DNA from: an uncultured Clostridia bacterium
Lineage (GTDB): Bacteria; Bacillota; Clostridia; Oscillospirales; Ruminococcaceae
Direction of reading: 5' to 3'
Length of the DNA: 64,000 nt
Assembly: GCA_944382875.1 (NCBI GenBank)
Contig: CALWNQ010000004.1
Coordinates: forward strand, 1-64,000
Shown here: positions 33,033 through 42,616 of the stretch, one piece after another
Position numbering within the stretch: position 1 is the stretch's first letter
Layout of the letters: each line of letters opens with the position of its first letter
Translations under genes and position numbers: made by a program
Notes under the pieces: model-generated
What the model was told of the DNA's origin: nothing
Databases searched by the model: none
The model's input: the letters and a program-made list of their open reading frames with translations, nothing else

Positions 33033-34163
33033 ATGAAATTCATTCACACCTCAGACTGGCACATCGGGCGGAGCCTGTGCGGCGTTTCCCTTTTGGAGGA
33101 TCAGCGGCACTTTCTCCGCCAGTTTGCCGATTATCTCGCCAAGGAGCACCCCGATGCCGTAGTCATCGCTGGGGATTTGTACGACCGGCCCATCCCATCG
33201 GCAGAAGCAATGGAGCTGCTGGACGAGTTTTTTTCCGAAACGGTATTGGAACTGAAAATCCCGGTGCTGGCCATTGCGGGCAACCACGATTCCGGCCAGC
33301 GCCTTTCCTATGAGCGGGATTTTCTCGCAAAAGCGGGGCTGCACATTGCGGGAAACCTGCAAACTCCGGTTGAAACAGTGGATTTTACCGACAAATGGGG
33401 CAAAATCCGCTTTTTTCTATTGCCATGGCTGGATCCGGCAGCAGTCAACACCTTGTTCCCGACAGAGGAACGCGTCCACACCATGCAGCAGGCATATGAC
33501 CGGATGACAGAGAAAATCCTCTCCCAAACAGAACCGGAAATCCGAAGTATCCTCGTCTGCCACGGCTATTTTGAGGCAGGAGAAGCCTGCTTTGGTCAGG
33601 AAGAACTGGGCGGTTCGGAATTGGTCAGTCTATCGGCATTTGCGGATTTTTCCTATGTTGCCGCCGGGCACATCCATCGAAAAATGCCATTTGCGCCCCA
33701 TATGCGGTACAGCGGCTCCATCCTCAAATATTCCCCGAAAGAAGCGGCAAACAAGCCGTCGGTGCTTTTGGTGGAAATTGGGCCGGACGGAAAAGCGAAT
33801 ACCAAAGAAGTTTCCTTTCCGCCGCTGCGGAATCTCCGCCGTGTTTCAGGAGAATTTGCCGAACTGCTCCGAGGAGAAAAATCAGAGGATTACATCTTCG
33901 CTGAACTGACAGATCAGGAATTGATTCTCGATCCGGCGCGCAGGCTCAAAGACCGCTTCCCCAACCTGCTGGGCGTCAGCTATGCCGAACGGGAACAGAG
34001 CACATCCGCATTAACAGTAAAAACCAGCGAGGTAAAAGCGCTCTCGGTACCGGAACTGTTTGCGCGTTTTTATGAAGAGGTCACCGGCGCTGCACTGCCG
34101 GAAAAAGCAGAAAAGCTGGCGGCCGAGGCAGCCAAACTGGCAAAAAAGGAGGCAGAGGTATGA
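33033..34163 (+). CDS. sbcD: Exonuclease subunit SbcD (Mre11-like)
   Basis: 376 residues. Calcineurin-like phosphoesterase motifs in order: HTSDWHIGRSL, IAGDLYDRPIPS, IAGNHDS, V-C-H-G-Y-F and AAGHIHRK. SbcD is the nuclease of the SbcCD complex that opens hairpins and blocked DNA ends. It overlaps sbcC by four bases. Confidence 0.96.
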   Translation: MKFIHTSDWHIGRSLCGVSLLEDQRHFLRQFADYLAKEHPDAVVIAGDLYDRPIPSAEAMELLDEFFSETVLELKIPVLAIAGNHDSGQRLSYERDFLAKAGLHIAGNLQTPVETVDFTDKWGKIRFFLLPWLDPAAVNTLFPTEERVHTMQQAYDRMTEKILSQTEPEIRSILVCHGYFEAGEACFGQEELGGSELVSLSAFADFSYVAAGHIHRKMPFAPHMRYSGSILKYSPKEAANKPSVLLVEIGPDGKANTKEVSFPPLRNLRRVSGEFAELLRGEKSEDYIFAELTDQELILDPARRLKDRFPNLLGVSYAEREQSTSALTVKTSEVKALSVPELFARFYEEVTGAALPEKAEKLAAEAAKLAKKEAEV

Positions 34164-37135
34164 TCCCGGTCAAACTGACTTTTGCGGCTTTCGGGCCGTT
34201 TCTAAAAAAACAGGAACTGGACTTTTCTCGGCTCGGCGCCAACCGAATGTTCCTTATCACCGGAAAAACCGGCTCCGGAAAAACCACCATCTTTGACGCT
34301 ATCTGCTTTGCCCTTTACGGCGAAACGAGCGGCAGCCTCCGCAGCCCCGAACAGATGAAAAGCGACTTTTCCGGCTCCGGCGACCGTTGCTTTGTGGAAT
34401 ACACCTTTGAAACCGGCAGCAAAACCTATACCGTTTACCGCTCCCCTGCCCAGCTTGCCGCCAAACAGCGCGGCGATGGAGAACGAATGCTTCCGGCTGC
34501 GGCCTGGCTCCGCAAAGAGGATACCGGAGAGGAAATCTCCGGCGTGACGGCAGTCAACACGGCGGTACAGGAAATTTTGGGCATCACCGCCGACCAGTTC
34601 TGCAAAATCGTCCTCCTGCCACAAGGAGAATTCCGGAACTTTCTGGACGCAAATTCAGCCGAACGACAGAAAATCTTCCGCTCCATCTTCCACTCCGAAA
34701 TCTTTGACCGGTTTACCGAAATCCTCCGCAAAAAGGAAGCGGAGCTTTCCGCCCGTTTCGCCGAATCCGAACATCGAATTGCCGGATTCTTGCAAGCAGT
34801 GCCCGGCGGAATTCCGACGGATTCTCCCCTTTCCTATGCAGAATCGGCTGCCTGGATCGAACAAAGGCTCACACAGATTCAAGCGGAAAACGAAAAACTG
34901 GAGGAACACCGGCAGCTTCTCAGCCAAAAACGCAGCGCCATCCATCTGGAAGAAGCCAAACTTGTCAATCAGAAATTTTCCGAGCTTGCGCAAAATCAAA
35001 ATATTCTTTCCAATCTGAAAAAACGCGAGCCTGAAATGCTCGATTCTAAAAAACTGGCCAACCGGCTGCAGGAAGCCCGGCTCTTGAAACTCCGGGAAGA
35101 CGCGGTCGTCCAAAGTGAAGAGCAGATCACCGCCATCCAGACAGGACTGCTCCGCGCCGGCAACGCTGTTGCACAGCTTGTCCCCAAAAAAGAGGAAGCC
35201 GCCCGCCTGCTTGCCCAGGCGGAAAAAGCCGGAGAACAGCTCCCGGCACTGAATGGAAAGCTCGCCTCCTTTTCGGTGATCGAAGCACAGCTATCCGACC
35301 TTGCAAAGCTGGAAGCGGAACAGCGTGAAATCTCCCGTCAATGTGTCAAACTGCGGCGCCAGTCGGAAATTCTGGCGATTCTGGAAAATCGCGCCGGTCT
35401 GCTTGCGGAAACGGAACGATTCTCCACCCTGCGGGAAAGCTTCCGGCAGCTCGACACGGCTGTCCATCGGTTGTCCGGGGCAGAAGCCGCACATCAGCAA
35501 GCAAAATCTGTCTATTTGACTGCATATGCCCGTTTTCTGGACGGACAGGCCGGTATCCTCGCTTCCCGACTGAAATCCGGGCAGCCCTGTCCGGTCTGCG
35601 GCTCTTGCGAACACCCGCATCCGGCGGAAAGCAAAGCGGAAATTCCCTCTGAAAAAGAGGTGGAAACGCTGCGCCTTGCAGCCGAAAAAGCGGCGCAGCA
35701 GTATGCGGATCTCCACACAGCGGCCCAGAAAATTTGGCAGAAAACCGCCTTTCTCACCGAAGCAGATGACCGTCCGTTCCCTTCTTTTGAGGAAATCGCC
35801 GAGCGGGTAGAAATATTGCAAGAATGGATGGAGCCAATCGCCGCGCAGGCTGCTGAAACTGCCAAACAGCTCCAGCAGATTGAGGAATCCCTGCAAAATC
35901 GAGTAGAACTTTCCACACTGGCACAGGCAAAATATCGTGATCCGGCCTTTTTGCAGCAGAAATCAGGAGAAATCCGCAGTCAGCTGTCCGCACAGGAAGA
36001 AAAACTCCAGACAAAAATGGATGATGCCGAACGGCTGCAAAAGGAAATTCCTTCCGAATTTGACAGTTCTGAAGCTCTCTCTGTCGCCCGTCAAAAAACC
36101 GAAGAGCAGATCCATACCATTCAGGCAGACAATGAAAACGCCAACCGATTACTCCGGCAGGCCGAAACCGAACTGGCGCGGGAAACCGAGCGGCAGAAAA
36201 CTCTTTCCGCTCAGCTTGCAGCGGAGGAAGAAACCCGCTCCGCCCGACAGAAAGAGTTTGACGCACAATACGCCGCACTCGGATATGAAAGCATGGACAG
36301 TTACCGCGCCGACCTGCGGGAACTTCCCACACTGGAAACCCGACTGGCGGAATGGGAACGTTTTCGCCGGGAGCTGGAACGCACCGCCGCTGTTGCCGAA
36401 AAGCTCCAATCGGAAACTCAAGGGCTCACTCCCTACCCGCTCGCGCAGATGCAGCAGCAGGCGGACGAGCTGGACGCCGCGTTGGCGCAGAGCGCGCGGG
36501 ACATCGCAGCAGCACAGGCGGAAGCAGGCGTCCTGCAAAATCTCACAGAGGGCCTGAAAGCAGAAATCAGCCGGCTTACATCCATCCGAGAAGAACTGCA
36601 GGACGTTTCTGCCGCGGCCCGCACTGCCCGCGGCGAAAACCGGTACAACCTCAACTTTGAGCGGTATGTCCTCAGCGGATTTTTTGACCAGATTGTGGAA
36701 AGCGCCAATCTCCGCCTGCAAAAAATGAGCAGCGGGCGGTACTCTGTTTCCCGCAAAGGCGAAAAAAGCAAGGGCAGAAAACCTTCCGGACTGGATCTGG
36801 AGGTATTGGACGTCAATACCGGAAAGTACCGCGATACCAACACCCTATCGGGCGGCGAAAGTTTTCTCACCTCCCTTTCACTCGCGCTTGCAGTCGCTGA
36901 GATTATCACCCGGTACAGCAGCGGGGTGGAGATCAACACCATGCTGATCGACGAGGGCTTTGGCAGTCTGGACGCAGATTCGCTGGAAATCGCGATGGAT
37001 TCCCTGGCAAGCCTCCAGACCGGCAGCCGGCTGATCGGAATCATTTCCCATGTAGAAACGCTGGCGCATTATATCCCGGCCAAACTGGCGGTCACCTCTT
37101 CCCGGCAGGGAAGTTCGGCGGAATTTATCTGTTAG
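34160..37135 (+). CDS. sbcC: Exonuclease subunit SbcC (Rad50-like ATPase)
   Basis: 991 residues. N-terminal Walker A in [17 protein letters not shown]-loop [10 protein letters not shown]; long coiled coils on both sides of a zinc hook, [12 protein letters not shown] (about 477-488); then the ABC signature [16 protein letters not shown], Walker [12 protein letters not shown] and a His switch in I-S-H-V. The architecture is complete. It pairs with SbcD through the overlap of stop and start codons. Confidence 0.96.
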   Translation: MIPVKLTFAAFGPFLKKQELDFSRLGANRMFLITGKTGSGKTTIFDAICFALYGETSGSLRSPEQMKSDFSGSGDRCFVEYTFETGSKTYTVYRSPAQLAAKQRGDGERMLPAAAWLRKEDTGEEISGVTAVNTAVQEILGITADQFCKIVLLPQGEFRNFLDANSAERQKIFRSIFHSEIFDRFTEILRKKEAELSARFAESEHRIAGFLQAVPGGIPTDSPLSYAESAAWIEQRLTQIQAENEKLEEHRQLLSQKRSAIHLEEAKLVNQKFSELAQNQNILSNLKKREPEMLDSKKLANRLQEARLLKLREDAVVQSEEQITAIQTGLLRAGNAVAQLVPKKEEAARLLAQAEKAGEQLPALNGKLASFSVIEAQLSDLAKLEAEQREISRQCVKLRRQSEILAILENRAGLLAETERFSTLRESFRQLDTAVHRLSGAEAAHQQAKSVYLTAYARFLDGQAGILASRLKSGQPCPVCGSCEHPHPAESKAEIPSEKEVETLRLAAEKAAQQYADLHTAAQKIWQKTAFLTEADDRPFPSFEEIAERVEILQEWMEPIAAQAAETAKQLQQIEESLQNRVELSTLAQAKYRDPAFLQQKSGEIRSQLSAQEEKLQTKMDDAERLQKEIPSEFDSSEALSVARQKTEEQIHTIQADNENANRLLRQAETELARETERQKTLSAQLAAEEETRSARQKEFDAQYAALGYESMDSYRADLRELPTLETRLAEWERFRRELERTAAVAEKLQSETQGLTPYPLAQMQQQADELDAALAQSARDIAAAQAEAGVLQNLTEGLKAEISRLTSIREELQDVSAAARTARGENRYNLNFERYVLSGFFDQIVESANLRLQKMSSGRYSVSRKGEKSKGRKPSGLDLEVLDVNTGKYRDTNTLSGGESFLTSLSLALAVAEIITRYSSGVEINTMLIDEGFGSLDADSLEIAMDSLASLQTGSRLIGIISHVETLAHYIPAKLAVTSSRQGSSAEFIC

Positions 37136-37146
37136 CGGAGGACGGT

Positions 37147-37515
37147 ATGAAAAACTGGGAAAATAAACTCACCGCTGCCTTTCTTCTGCTTGCAGCGTTC
37201 ATCCTGGGCGGCACTGCGGTTTTCCATCTCTGGATTTCGCCTCCAGGCAGCGGACTCATTCTTCCGGAGCAATCTGAAAGCACCGTTGTTTCTGATTCAG
37301 ATTTTGAAGCGCCGGAAAAGGAACCGGTTTCTTTGAATTCAGCCACTTTGGAAGAGCTGATGACGCTTCCGGGCATCGGAGAGGTTATCGGCAACCGAAT
37401 TCTCGCCTATCGTGAGGAACATGGCGGCTTTCAGACTTTGGAAGAACTAATGGAGGTGCGTGGCATCGGAGAAGCAACTTTTTCGGAAATTCGGGACATG
37501 CTCACCTTAAATTAA
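37147..37515 (+). CDS. ComEA-like helix-hairpin-helix protein
   Basis: 122 residues: one transmembrane helix (about 8-30), a Ser/Glu-rich linker and a C-terminal helix-hairpin-helix pair from about 60 ([20 protein letters not shown] and [15 protein letters not shown]). The fold binds DNA, and ComEA is the surface DNA receptor in natural transformation. The SLBB domain of typical ComEA is missing, so this is the short form. It lies 11 bases after sbcC. Confidence 0.85.
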   Translation: MKNWENKLTAAFLLLAAFILGGTAVFHLWISPPGSGLILPEQSESTVVSDSDFEAPEKEPVSLNSATLEELMTLPGIGEVIGNRILAYREEHGGFQTLEELMEVRGIGEATFSEIRDMLTLN

Positions 37516-37578
37516 AGAAAATTTACACGAATCATCCATTATTTTGCGTATTTTTGAGAATTTTGGGAAATATTTGAA

Positions 37579-37607
37579 TGGACAAATTCCAGAAAATCGT
37601 TTATCAT
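37579..37607 (+). promoter_or_regulatory. Possible promoter of the EEP nuclease gene
   Basis: TGGACA (37579-37584), 17 bases, TATCAT (37602-37607), 61 bases before the start codon. The match is moderate. Confidence 0.45.
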
Positions 37608-37668
37608 AGTAAGTGGAACATTTCTCAATCAGAATATTGCACGAATTTTAATGAACAGGTGATGAAGA

Positions 37669-38484
37669 ATGTCTCAAGCAATCAAGGTTGCTTCTTTTAA
37701 TCTCAAACACGATTCTTTTTTAGCAAGAAAAAACGCCTGGCAATACCGCCGGGATTTAATCAGTCAGCTAATCCGTCAGTCCAATGCCGCCATCATCGGC
37801 GTGCAGGAACTGATTCCCTCCATGCGGGATGACATTATGGCCCGCCTTTCCGATTACTATACCATCCGTGGATTTGGACGGAATAAAAATCTTGAGGATG
37901 AACAGGCAGCCATCCTCTTAAAAAACGGTGACACAACCATCTGCTTTGATAAAATGTTTTGGCTCTCCAAACATCCGGAAAAACTGGGCAGCCGGGCATA
38001 TTATGCCGTATTTCCCAGAATCTGCACTGTCTGCGAAGCCTATGTGAGGGAGCTGGATTCCCGCATCCGGGTATTCAACACCCATTTTGACCATATCTGC
38101 GGCATGGCAAGGACACTCAGCGTCCGGATCATCCTGCAATATATGCATGAGCTGAATCAGGTGGAAAAACTTCCCACCATTCTCATGGGAGATATGAACG
38201 CCAAACCGCACAGCAAACCGATCCGGATTCTGTCGGAAAACCGGCACGAATATCCAGATGTTCACCTGACCAGTATCTGGCAGAATTTTTCCCAGAAAGA
38301 AATCTGCAACACTTACCACGGATTCCGCGGCAAACACAAGGGCGATCCGATTGATTATATCTTTATCAGTGACGAATTTGTCCTGGAGGACGCCTATATC
38401 GATCAAACCAACTTTAACGGCCGCTACCCTTCCGACCATTATCCACTTGTCGCCACACTCCGACTTAAAAAAGAAACCGATTAA
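37669..38484 (+). CDS. Endonuclease/exonuclease/phosphatase family protein
   Basis: 271 residues of the DNase I-like fold: VASFNLKHD at the N-terminus, IIGVQEL (metal-binding Glu), FNTHFDHI, MGDMNAKP and IDYIFIS with a closing SDHYPLVATL. No signal peptide. Substrates in the superfamily include DNA, phosphoinositides and sphingomyelin; which applies is unclear. Its end overlaps the end of sigK by four bases in convergent orientation. Confidence 0.87.
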   Translation: MSQAIKVASFNLKHDSFLARKNAWQYRRDLISQLIRQSNAAIIGVQELIPSMRDDIMARLSDYYTIRGFGRNKNLEDEQAAILLKNGDTTICFDKMFWLSKHPEKLGSRAYYAVFPRICTVCEAYVRELDSRIRVFNTHFDHICGMARTLSVRIILQYMHELNQVEKLPTILMGDMNAKPHSKPIRILSENRHEYPDVHLTSIWQNFSQKEICNTYHGFRGKHKGDPIDYIFISDEFVLEDAYIDQTNFNGRYPSDHYPLVATLRLKKETD

Positions 38485-39179
38485 CAGCTGTATTTTCGGT
38501 CCATTGCGTTTCGGAGAACTTCCAGCGCATGTTTTTCAATGCGGGAAACATAGGAACGGGAAATATGAAGCTTTTTCGCAATCTCACGCTGTGTCAAAGG
38601 ACGATCTCCGGTCAGTCCATACCGAAGCGCCACAATCAGCTTTTCCCGCGGCGATAGTACCGCCTGTACGCACCGCCGCAGTTCTTCTGAATCCATCTGT
38701 TTGTCAATCAACTCAGCCACATCGGTTTCATCTGCCATCAAGTCCAACAACGTCAGGGGATTTCCATCCTTATCCGATTCTATTGGATCGGTCAAAGAAA
38801 CATCTCCTGACATTTTTTTCATACTCCGAAAATACATCAGGATTTCATTATCGATACATTTTGCCGCATATGTAGCAAACCGTGTACCCTTTTCATACGA
38901 AAAGCTGGAAACCGCTTTCATCAGCCCCAGTGTCCCGATGGAAAGAAGGTCATCAGGATCCGACTGTCCGCTGCTGTATTTTTTCACCACATGAGCCACC
39001 AGACGAAGATTATGCTCAATCAGGATATCTCGCGCTTTCAAATCCCCGCTTGCCATCTTTTCAAAATACCGGCGCTCTTCGACAGCCGGCAACGGTTTGG
39101 GGAAATTGCTTGTGCGGTCCAGATGGAGCGCAAAAAATAGCAGATTGGATGCCAAAAATGATAGAATTTCTGTCAGCAT
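38481..39179 (-). CDS. sigK: Sporulation mother-cell sigma factor SigK
   Basis: 232 residues. A hydrophobic N-terminal pro-sequence of about 20 residues precedes F-P-K-P-L-P-A-V-E-E. Region 2 has DILIEHNLRLVAHVVKKY, DLLSIGTLGLMKAV and KGTRFATYAAKCIDNEILM. Region 4 has L-T-Q-R-E-I-A-K-K-L and ISRSYVSRIEKHAL. This is the pro-sigma-K plan; SigK acts last in the mother cell during spore formation. The gene is continuous, with no skin-type element inserted. GGAGATGAG precedes the ATG. Confidence 0.95.
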   Translation of the reverse strand: MLTEILSFLASNLLFFALHLDRTSNFPKPLPAVEERRYFEKMASGDLKARDILIEHNLRLVAHVVKKYSSGQSDPDDLLSIGTLGLMKAVSSFSYEKGTRFATYAAKCIDNEILMYFRSMKKMSGDVSLTDPIESDKDGNPLTLLDLMADETDVAELIDKQMDSEELRRCVQAVLSPREKLIVALRYGLTGDRPLTQREIAKKLHISRSYVSRIEKHALEVLRNAMDRKYSC

Positions 39180-39258
39180 ATTCTCATCTCCTTTAGTTCA
39201 TCCTATGCGGTTTCCAATTTTTTCTGTCTGTCCGCGGCGAAATTCCTGTGACAAATGA

Positions 39259-39296
39259 AAACAGGCTGGAATGCTTGATAGCCATTCCGCCTGTTT
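39259..39296 (-). terminator. Terminator of the S41-like lipoprotein gene
   Basis: AAACAGGC (39259-39266) pairs with GCCTGTTT (39289-39296), and the inner GGAATG and CATTCC extend the stem. On the minus strand the hairpin is followed by TTTTCATTT, 13 bases after the stop codon. Confidence 0.75.
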
Positions 39297-39308
39297 CTAT
39301 ATCAAAAA

Positions 39309-40541
39309 TTATTGTTCATTTATGATTCTGAGGCATGTTTCCAACGGAGTTTCACCGGCTCCGCAAAATACATCCGGTTGTGTTCCTTTTTCCGCATTGC
39401 AGGAGCCATCCGAATTCAAACCGTAGCTTGCCGTATAGCGGAAAACATAATGGGTATTGGGCAGCTCAAAGTATAAGGGGTCGCCAAAGGAAATACCGTC
39501 GCCGCCGGTGGGTTCCCCAACCAGTGTGGCAAAACCGGTTTCCTTACAAAAATATGTAAAGCTTTCTGAGGAGGAGTAAACAGCCGGCCCTACCAGAGCG
39601 TAAATCTCCCCACTGAAAAGAGGAGCATTCTGGCTCGGCTCAAAAGTTTCTGTTTCCATCTTAAAGTAATTGCATAAGTGGATATCTTCTTGAGAGAGAT
39701 TCGGGAATTCCGGCAGTTCGCTAATGGGCTTGATGTCCTCCAGCATCCCGGCTGGCTCCCAAAAAGAGCGGTTATACTCGGTGACCGGAAGCAGAATATA
39801 TTTGGTATAGGAAATCGGCGCCGAAATATTGGGGATTACAATATAATCCTGCCAAACCTTGTTATTTCCGCCGCCATTTTCAGTCAGATCCAGAATCAGG
39901 TTCTGAACGCCTTTCTGTTCTGCTTCCACATAGGCAGCCAACAGGGCTTCGTTGTTGGACTGGTCATAGGTAAAACTAGGAATGTGTACCAGCATAATAT
40001 CGTCAGTCGGATATTCTACCGAAATGGGCTCCGCATACTCCGAGGACGGTTGGCTGGAAGGCTCTGGGGGTACCGCATCGGTCTGATGATAGGTTTCCAA
40101 CACATCCTCATCGTCAAAAACTTTCAGCAATTCAGAAACCTGAGAAAATTCTTCCGGTGAAAGGCCATGATAGGTATCGCGGAAATAGGAAAACCAATCT
40201 TCAGAAATAAAAAATAAATGCCCCACACTCCTCAAATGAACAGAAAATTCACTCATAGTATCATGGAACTCCTGTTGGGTTTCGCACCGCGCAATTCTTC
40301 TCTGCCAGCTGGATTGGAACTCCTCCAAATCCCCGCAGGTGCGCTCCAGCACCCCCATCAGCGGAAAGTTTTCCTCCAGCATCGTCCACACATACTGGTA
40401 ATCCTCTACAAACGGACTCGTTCCGGTTTCTGCAGCGCTTTCGGCCGAAGAAGCGGACAATTCCGACGGACTGCCGGTGCAGCCTGTAAGAAAACAAACG
40501 GATAACAGTGCCGCTGTTAAACGATTTATACTCTTTTTCAT
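39309..40541 (-). CDS. Lipoprotein with S41-peptidase-like domain
   Basis: 410 residues from the ATG at 40541 (MKKSIN), with GGGGGATA upstream. A signal peptide ends in a lipobox (F-L-T-G-C, Cys18), followed by a Ser/Glu-rich linker. The C-terminal half resembles tail-specific proteases: MLVHIPSF, LILDLTENGGGNN, IYALVGPAVYSSSESF with the candidate nucleophile Ser, and L-V-G-E-P-T-G-G. No PDZ domain is apparent. Probably an anchored extracytoplasmic protease-like protein; activity is unproven. Confidence 0.82.
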   Translation of the reverse strand: MKKSINRLTAALLSVCFLTGCTGSPSELSASSAESAAETGTSPFVEDYQYVWTMLEENFPLMGVLERTCGDLEEFQSSWQRRIARCETQQEFHDTMSEFSVHLRSVGHLFFISEDWFSYFRDTYHGLSPEEFSQVSELLKVFDDEDVLETYHQTDAVPPEPSSQPSSEYAEPISVEYPTDDIMLVHIPSFTYDQSNNEALLAAYVEAEQKGVQNLILDLTENGGGNNKVWQDYIVIPNISAPISYTKYILLPVTEYNRSFWEPAGMLEDIKPISELPEFPNLSQEDIHLCNYFKMETETFEPSQNAPLFSGEIYALVGPAVYSSSESFTYFCKETGFATLVGEPTGGDGISFGDPLYFELPNTHYVFRYTASYGLNSDGSCNAEKGTQPDVFCGAGETPLETCLRIINEQ

Positions 40542-40637
40542 TCCAGATATCCCCCGTGATAAAAACAGGTGCCACAAGTGGCAAAACAACAGTTCCAGTT
40601 TATCACAGCAGGGAAAGCATGTCAACCTCTCCTCTTC

Positions 40638-41201
40638 TCAAACTACCTGTACCGATAATGCTGCCGGCTTCCGTCCCAGCAGAAACGCCGCCTCCATCGG
40701 GTTGTTCAGCCATTTCAGCCCCTCTTTTGCCGGAATGACCAGCGGCATCCGGCTGTGAATGGGCGCCATAGAGAAGTTTGCCGCTGTGGTTAGAATGGCA
40801 AACCGCAATAAACTCTCCCCATAATCGTAAATTCCCGCCATCCAGGTCAGCGGTTCCCCCGGCTGGCGGCAGTGGCAGCGGATATGCGCTTCATCATGCG
40901 TCCACTCATAAAATCCGCTGGACGGCACCAGACAACGCTGTCCGCAGAGCAGTCCCCGGAACATCGGCTTTTGCGAAGCGGTTTCCGCCCGCGCATTGAT
41001 AATCAGCCCTTTCTTCCAAGGATTTTGCAGGCCCCATACCGCCGGAACCAGTTTAGGCGTTCTGTCCGCCGAAATAAGGATTGGAACTGTATTCCCCGGA
41101 AAAATTTCCCCAGTCTGCACTTCAGCCCCATTCAGCTCCATCTCCCGCACAATTCGGCGGATCTCTTTTTCATCGATCGAAAAGCCATACCGTCCGCACA
41201 T
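40638..41201 (-). CDS. SRAP-domain protein (YedK/HMCES type)
   Basis: 187 residues from ATG at 41201, which places the catalytic Cys at position 2 (MCGRYGFS); AAGGAGG lies upstream. INARAETASQKPMFR, R-C-L-V-P-S-S-G-F-Y-E-W and HSRMPLVIP are the other conserved segments, with the Glu and His of the active site. SRAP proteins form a covalent link with abasic sites in single-stranded DNA. It lies 39 bases downstream of a Y-family polymerase gene, a fitting damage-tolerance pair. Confidence 0.93.
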   Translation of the reverse strand: MCGRYGFSIDEKEIRRIVREMELNGAEVQTGEIFPGNTVPILISADRTPKLVPAVWGLQNPWKKGLIINARAETASQKPMFRGLLCGQRCLVPSSGFYEWTHDEAHIRCHCRQPGEPLTWMAGIYDYGESLLRFAILTTAANFSMAPIHSRMPLVIPAKEGLKWLNNPMEAAFLLGRKPAALSVQVV

Positions 41202-41240
41202 ATATACTCTCCTCCTTACATCCATAGGATGCCCGTTTTC

Positions 41241-42491
41241 TCATAGATTTGCGGCAGATTCCCGGAAATTTTGCAGAGAACTCTGAATGTTGGGATCCAT
41301 ATGGGAAAGCTGCGGGTCGGTGAGCATCAGAGCCCGCCGGACGCTGTCTTCCCCAAATTTTCTCCGCACACTGTCCACCGCTTTGTCGAGTGAGCTCTGC
41401 CGCCGGTGCCTGTCCTCCCCGAATAGAAAGCACTGTTCCGCACTCCCGGCCGGAATGAGGTCCGTCACTCGCACCCCCAGCCCACGCAGAGGAAGCGGCC
41501 ACCGATACACCTGCCGGAAGAGAGCATAGGCTTCCTTTGCAATTTCTGAGCAGACATTGGTATAGCGTTTCATCGGTGCCTGCCGTTCCCAACTTTTCAG
41601 GGTATTGTCCCGCAGGAAAAGCACCACCGTTTTCCCCTGCAATCCCTGCTCCCGCAGACGGCGGGACACCTCCTCCGCCATCATGGTGATGACCAGCCGG
41701 GCGTCTGCGTCATTCTGCAAATCCCGCGGACAGGTGGTGCTGTTTCCAATCGATTTGATGATCTCGGGGCTGTCCACCCTTGCCACCGGGGAGTAATCCC
41801 AGCCGTTGGCATAGGCATGAAGAATCAGTCCCGGTTTTCCCATCCACTTTTGGAGCAGTTTGCCGTCGGTTTTTGCCAGGTCACCGATGGTATAAATCCC
41901 ATAATCCCGGAATTTTCGGGCAGTGCTCCAACCAACAAACAGGAGGTCGGTAACCGGCAGCGGAAAGACGATCTCCCGGAATTTCTGCCGCGGGATTTCG
42001 GTGGTAGCGTCCGGCTTTTTCAAGTCGCTGGCAAGCTTGGCGAACACCTTGTTAAAGCTCACCCCCACCGAAACGGTCAACCCCAGCTCACAACGGACGC
42101 GCTTCCGGATGGTATCGGCAATTTCCCGCCCGGAACCAAACAACGCCCGGCTTCCAGTCACATCCAGCCAGGCTTCATCGATGCCAAAAGGCTCCACCTG
42201 ATCGGTATATTCCTCATAAATATCCCGTACCAGTCGGGAAAAACGCCGGTATTCCGAAAAATGCGGCGGCACAACCACCAAATCCGGACAGCACTGCTTT
42301 GCTTCCCAGATGGTTTGCCCCACCCGAACACCAAAGGGTTTTGCCAGCTGGTTCCGGGTGAGAATAATACCGTGGCGAGTTTCCACATCCCCGCCAACCG
42401 CCACCGGCTTCTCCCGCAGCGACGAATCCTTTAGACATTCCACCGAAGCATAAAAACTGTTCAAATCGGAATGCAGGATCACCCGTTCCAT
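41241..42491 (-). CDS. dinB: Y-family DNA polymerase (DinB/UmuC type)
   Basis: 416 residues from ATG at 42491. ILHSDLNSFYASVE (metal-binding Asp), PFGIDEAWLDVTGS (catalytic D-E), VSVGVSFNKVFAKLASDLKKP and a helix-hairpin-helix after the palm. The C-terminal little finger includes LRGLGVRVTDL. The length suits Pol IV; UmuC-like relatives in Firmicutes have the same plan. It makes low-fidelity bypass of damage. A near-consensus SOS box lies upstream. Confidence 0.92.
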   Translation of the reverse strand: MERVILHSDLNSFYASVECLKDSSLREKPVAVGGDVETRHGIILTRNQLAKPFGVRVGQTIWEAKQCCPDLVVVPPHFSEYRRFSRLVRDIYEEYTDQVEPFGIDEAWLDVTGSRALFGSGREIADTIRKRVRCELGLTVSVGVSFNKVFAKLASDLKKPDATTEIPRQKFREIVFPLPVTDLLFVGWSTARKFRDYGIYTIGDLAKTDGKLLQKWMGKPGLILHAYANGWDYSPVARVDSPEIIKSIGNSTTCPRDLQNDADARLVITMMAEEVSRRLREQGLQGKTVVLFLRDNTLKSWERQAPMKRYTNVCSEIAKEAYALFRQVYRWPLPLRGLGVRVTDLIPAGSAEQCFLFGEDRHRRQSSLDKAVDSVRRKFGEDSVRRALMLTDPQLSHMDPNIQSSLQNFRESAANL

Positions 42492-42526
42492 CCCATCATC
42501 TCCAAACTTTTGTTCTATCTTGATTA

Positions 42527-42541
42527 TAGAACATTTATTCG
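42527..42541 (-). promoter_or_regulatory. SOS (LexA) box candidate
   Basis: On the minus strand the sequence CGAATAAATGTTCTA matches the Bacillus-type consensus CGAACRNRYGTTCG at 12 of 14 positions. It lies 36 bases before the dinB start, in a suitable place for repression of dinB and the SRAP gene. Confidence 0.7.
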
Positions 42542-42616
42542 ATAATGTCAATGGAAAAAATAGGAAAACCGGCGCATATTGCAAAAACATATACGCACCG
42601 GTCCTTCTATAGATTT

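Noticed and set aside
32181-33033. Secreted duplicated protein as part of the polA to tsaD functional group
   Set aside because: Only adjacency supports it; the protein is exported and has no link to tRNA or DNA metabolism.
38481-39179. Possible skin-like interruption of sigK
   Set aside because: The frame is continuous from the pro-sequence to region 4.
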